42,768 nt of DNA from Phycisphaerales bacterium UBA5793 (GTDB taxonomy: Bacteria; Planctomycetota; Phycisphaerae; Phycisphaerales; UBA5793), in NCBI GenBank assembly GCA_002418285.1, contig DIDT01000022.1, forward strand, positions 1 to 42,768. Direction: 5' to 3'. Numbering within the stretch: the stretch's first letter is position 1; each line of letters opens with the position of its first letter. Of this stretch, positions 41,247-42,768 are shown in pieces. The position numbers were made by a program, and so were the translations under genes. The notes under the pieces were generated by a model, which had not been told where the DNA came from, ran no database searches, and saw only the letters and a program-made list of their open reading frames with translations.

Positions 41247-41945
41247 ATGAATCAGATTCTCCAAGTTCGTTCGCTTCGCAAGACCTACCGATTGGGTCGC
41301 GTTGATGTGCCGGTGCTCAAAGGGCTCGACTTCAACGTCGCCGCAGGTGAATGGGTCGCCGTGCTTGGCGCTTCGGGTTCGGGCAAGTCGACGCTTCTGC
41401 ACCTGTGCGGGGCTCTCGATCGACCCGATCGCGATGGCGGGAGCATTCGCTTCCACGATCAGGACATCAACAAGTGGGCGACGTCGGCCAAGGATCATTA
41501 CCGCAACACCGCCGTGGGCTTTGTGTTCCAGTTCTATCACCTCCTGCCCGAGATGAACGTGTTTCAGAACACGGCGCTGGCGGCGATGGTGCGCTATGGG
41601 CACTTCGGCTATCTCGCGCGGCGCGGGCCGCTGCGCAAGCGGGCGGCCGAATTGCTCGACGCCTTCGGGCTGGGCGATCGTCTGCGGCACAAGCCGGCCG
41701 AACTCTCCGGCGGCGAGCGTCAGCGCGTGGCCATCGCGCGGGCGCTGATGAATGAACCCGAGCTGCTGCTGGCCGATGAGCCGACGGGCAACCTCGACGC
41801 CGTGACCGGCTCGGCGATTCTCGATGTCATCGCCGCGACCCATAAGAAGGGTCAGACGATCGTGATGGTCACGCACGACCGGGCGATTGCGAACCGGGCC
41901 GACCGCATCGTGGAACTCAAAGGCGGCCAGATCGCGGCGGCGTGA
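41247..41945 (+). CDS. LolD-like ABC ATPase for lipoprotein release
   Basis: From the ATG at 41247, 12 bases after the permease stop, it encodes 232 residues; a GTG overlapping that stop would add five. Walker A is GASGSGKS (41-48), the Q-loop is in VGFVFQFYHLLPEMNVFQN, the signature is LSGGERQRVAIARAL, Walker B is LLLADEPTGNLD, and the H-loop is VMVTHDRAIA. FVFQFYHLLPE is the LolD form of the Q-loop. It powers lipoprotein release with the permease upstream. No lolA or lolB gene is in view. The operon probably has two genes, since the next 800 bases lack a gene. Confidence 0.92.
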   Translation: MNQILQVRSLRKTYRLGRVDVPVLKGLDFNVAAGEWVAVLGASGSGKSTLLHLCGALDRPDRDGGSIRFHDQDINKWATSAKDHYRNTAVGFVFQFYHLLPEMNVFQNTALAAMVRYGHFGYLARRGPLRKRAAELLDAFGLGDRLRHKPAELSGGERQRVAIARALMNEPELLLADEPTGNLDAVTGSAILDVIAATHKKGQTIVMVTHDRAIANRADRIVELKGGQIAAA

Positions 41946-42556
41946 GACGCGGCGCGTCGAGTAGTGGGGTGAATTCCTTCGGCGTGGCTCAGGGTCTGCG
42001 AGGGTGATGGGGTGAACCAGCCTGACGCGCGAGCGAAGAGTTTGAGTTCGGAGGGCAATTCTTCCTCGCTGGCGCGTCGGTCTGGTGAGATCATCGATGG
42101 CGATCGCGAGTTGTGGGCGATTGAAAAGCACGTCTACCCATAGCGATTCGCGTGCGCTGGTGTGCGCGACGCCAACCGCTGGAGCATCAGAATCGCGACT
42201 CGCTTCATTGTGCTGCGCGACGGCGGGCCGAGTTTTTTCGCGGGCTGCGATGCGCCAGGCGCGATTCTGAAAAAAGTGCAACGCAAAATGCGTGCCAACA
42301 CAACGGCGCACGCGATGCGGGATGCTCCGTGCGCGCCGGAGCGCTTCCGTGCGCGATTTTTGAGCGCTGGCGCGCGCTGCGGCGCGCGTTTGTGTAAATG
42401 AGCGCCTCTGTGCGGGACGAATCAGGAATTTTCGTCGATTTTCATTTTTCTGAGGGGGGTGATTTCGAGTTTTGCTCAACTTTTCTGCGTTTTCGAGAAG
42501 TCGGCGCACAGGGTGCGATTGAGGTGGTGCGCGGGTGTGCGAGTCGAAGAAGAAGC

Positions 42557-42600
42557 GCACCACTGGGGCACGGAGAACACGGCGAATGCAGGGAGAAAGG
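42557..42600. repeat. Dispersed CACGGAGAACACGG-type repeat
   Basis: CGCACCACTGGGGCACGGAG followed by AACACGGCGAATGC and GGGAGAAAGG fits the widespread purine-biased intergenic element of the form ACCAC-x-GG-x-CACGGAG-x-ACACGGAGAA seen in many environmental bacterial genomes, where it creates spurious frames rich in FSVPSV-like peptides. One copy is visible here. Confidence 0.5.
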
Positions 42601-42665
42601 CAGGGGATTGGGTGGAAAGGCAAGGGAAAGGTAATTCACGGCAGCCGTTCGACTCATCGCTCAGG

Positions 42666-42750
42666 CCCCTTCGGGGAGATCGCGACCCTTCGGGTCGCGG
42701 CCTTCGAATGACCTCAGGCCAGGGAGCCTCGCGCCGGGCGGCGCCCGGCG
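42666..42750. repeat. Three tandem tight hairpins
   Basis: CCCC-TTC-GGGG (42666-42676), CGCGACCC-TTC-GGGTCGCG (42681-42699) and CGCCGGGC-GGC-GCCCGGCG (42732-42750) are three perfect inverted repeats within 85 bases. The first two carry CUUCGG-type tetraloop closings. The word CTCAGGCC occurs just before the first hairpin and again between the second and third. They resemble clustered REP-type palindromes. Confidence 0.55.
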
Positions 42751-42768
42751 AACCAGAGAAATCCACCC

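Larger units (their letters stand above)
41946..42768. other. Non-coding interval rich in GCGC and hairpins
   Basis: I see no protein gene here. Frames on both strands are Arg- and Ser-rich without ribosome sites and look like shadows. The middle (about 42150-42420) alternates dense GCGC runs with A or T tracts, for example GTGCGCGATTTTTGAGCGC and CTGAAAAAAGTGCAACGC. A repeat-like block lies at 42557-42600 and a group of tight hairpins at 42666-42750. The interval may hold a regulatory or structural region for the gene beyond the right edge. Confidence 0.55.

Noticed and set aside
40953..42623. 556-codon open frame on the minus strand over the lolC/lolD region
   Set aside because: It runs antisense through the well-supported LolC and LolD genes, is Arg- and His-rich, and has no recognisable domain. 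It is a shadow of high-GC coding sequence.
42476..42766. 96-codon minus-strand frame at the right edge
   Set aside because: It is a translation of the CACGGAG-type intergenic repeat and hairpins; such frames are well-known artefacts.

Overview
The window looks like a contiguous piece of a GC-rich planctomycete chromosome, most likely class Phycisphaerae. Three things suggest this: a gene of the HYExAFE family (as far as I know a planctomycete family), secreted and membrane proteins with planctomycete-like architecture, and a very large membrane-anchored multihaem cytochrome of a kind seen in this phylum. I found no rRNA or tRNA gene, no CRISPR array, no transposase and no phage gene. The taxonomic call is an inference from protein style, not from a marker gene.

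Layout. Positions 1-3089, minus strand: a PSP1/RicT-like protein with a basic tail (runs off the left edge), two small paralogous exported proteins, and a HYExAFE protein. Positions 3112-7152, minus: a surface-polysaccharide cassette (acetyltransferase, GT2, WcaI-like GT4, CDP-paratose-2-epimerase-like SDR), three genes of which overlap by 1-4 bases. Positions 7287-10937, minus: a lipid-transport group (MlaF-type ATPase, MCE protein, secreted alpha/beta hydrolase) with no permease. Positions 11087-17436: a TlpA-like thioredoxin (plus), a lipoprotein with an endonuclease/exonuclease/phosphatase domain, a two-helix membrane protein, a second GT4 and an iodotyrosine-deiodinase-like flavoprotein (all minus).

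Positions 17658-23555, plus, hold the centrepiece: one 1965-residue protein joining a membrane anchor, a coiled coil, eight CXXCH haem sites, a type-1-copper cupredoxin domain and a carboxypeptidase-regulatory-like domain. Five of the eight haem sites are followed by a Met-Pro motif like that of class I cytochrome c domains; the first three are not. It has its own candidate promoter and a good terminator.

Positions 23659-29701, minus: pilT, pgk, a coiled-coil membrane protein, and a translationally coupled BtuF-BtuC-BtuD-type importer. Positions 29857-33167, plus: rsfS overlapping a membrane histidine kinase, then a secreted propeller-like protein behind a textbook sigma-70 promoter. Positions 33301-39389, minus: a two-lobed retropepsin-like protease, a DUF2339 membrane protein with internal repeats, and an exported protein made of three FKBP-like domains. 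Positions 39631-41945, plus: a LolC/LolD-type lipoprotein-release ABC pair. The last 823 bases appear non-coding and carry a dispersed-repeat-like motif and three tight hairpins.

Most of the gene content concerns the cell envelope: polysaccharide assembly, lipid and lipoprotein traffic, periplasmic folding and redox, and exported electron-transfer or hydrolytic proteins. The giant cytochrome-cupredoxin fusion is the best candidate for a little-described system.
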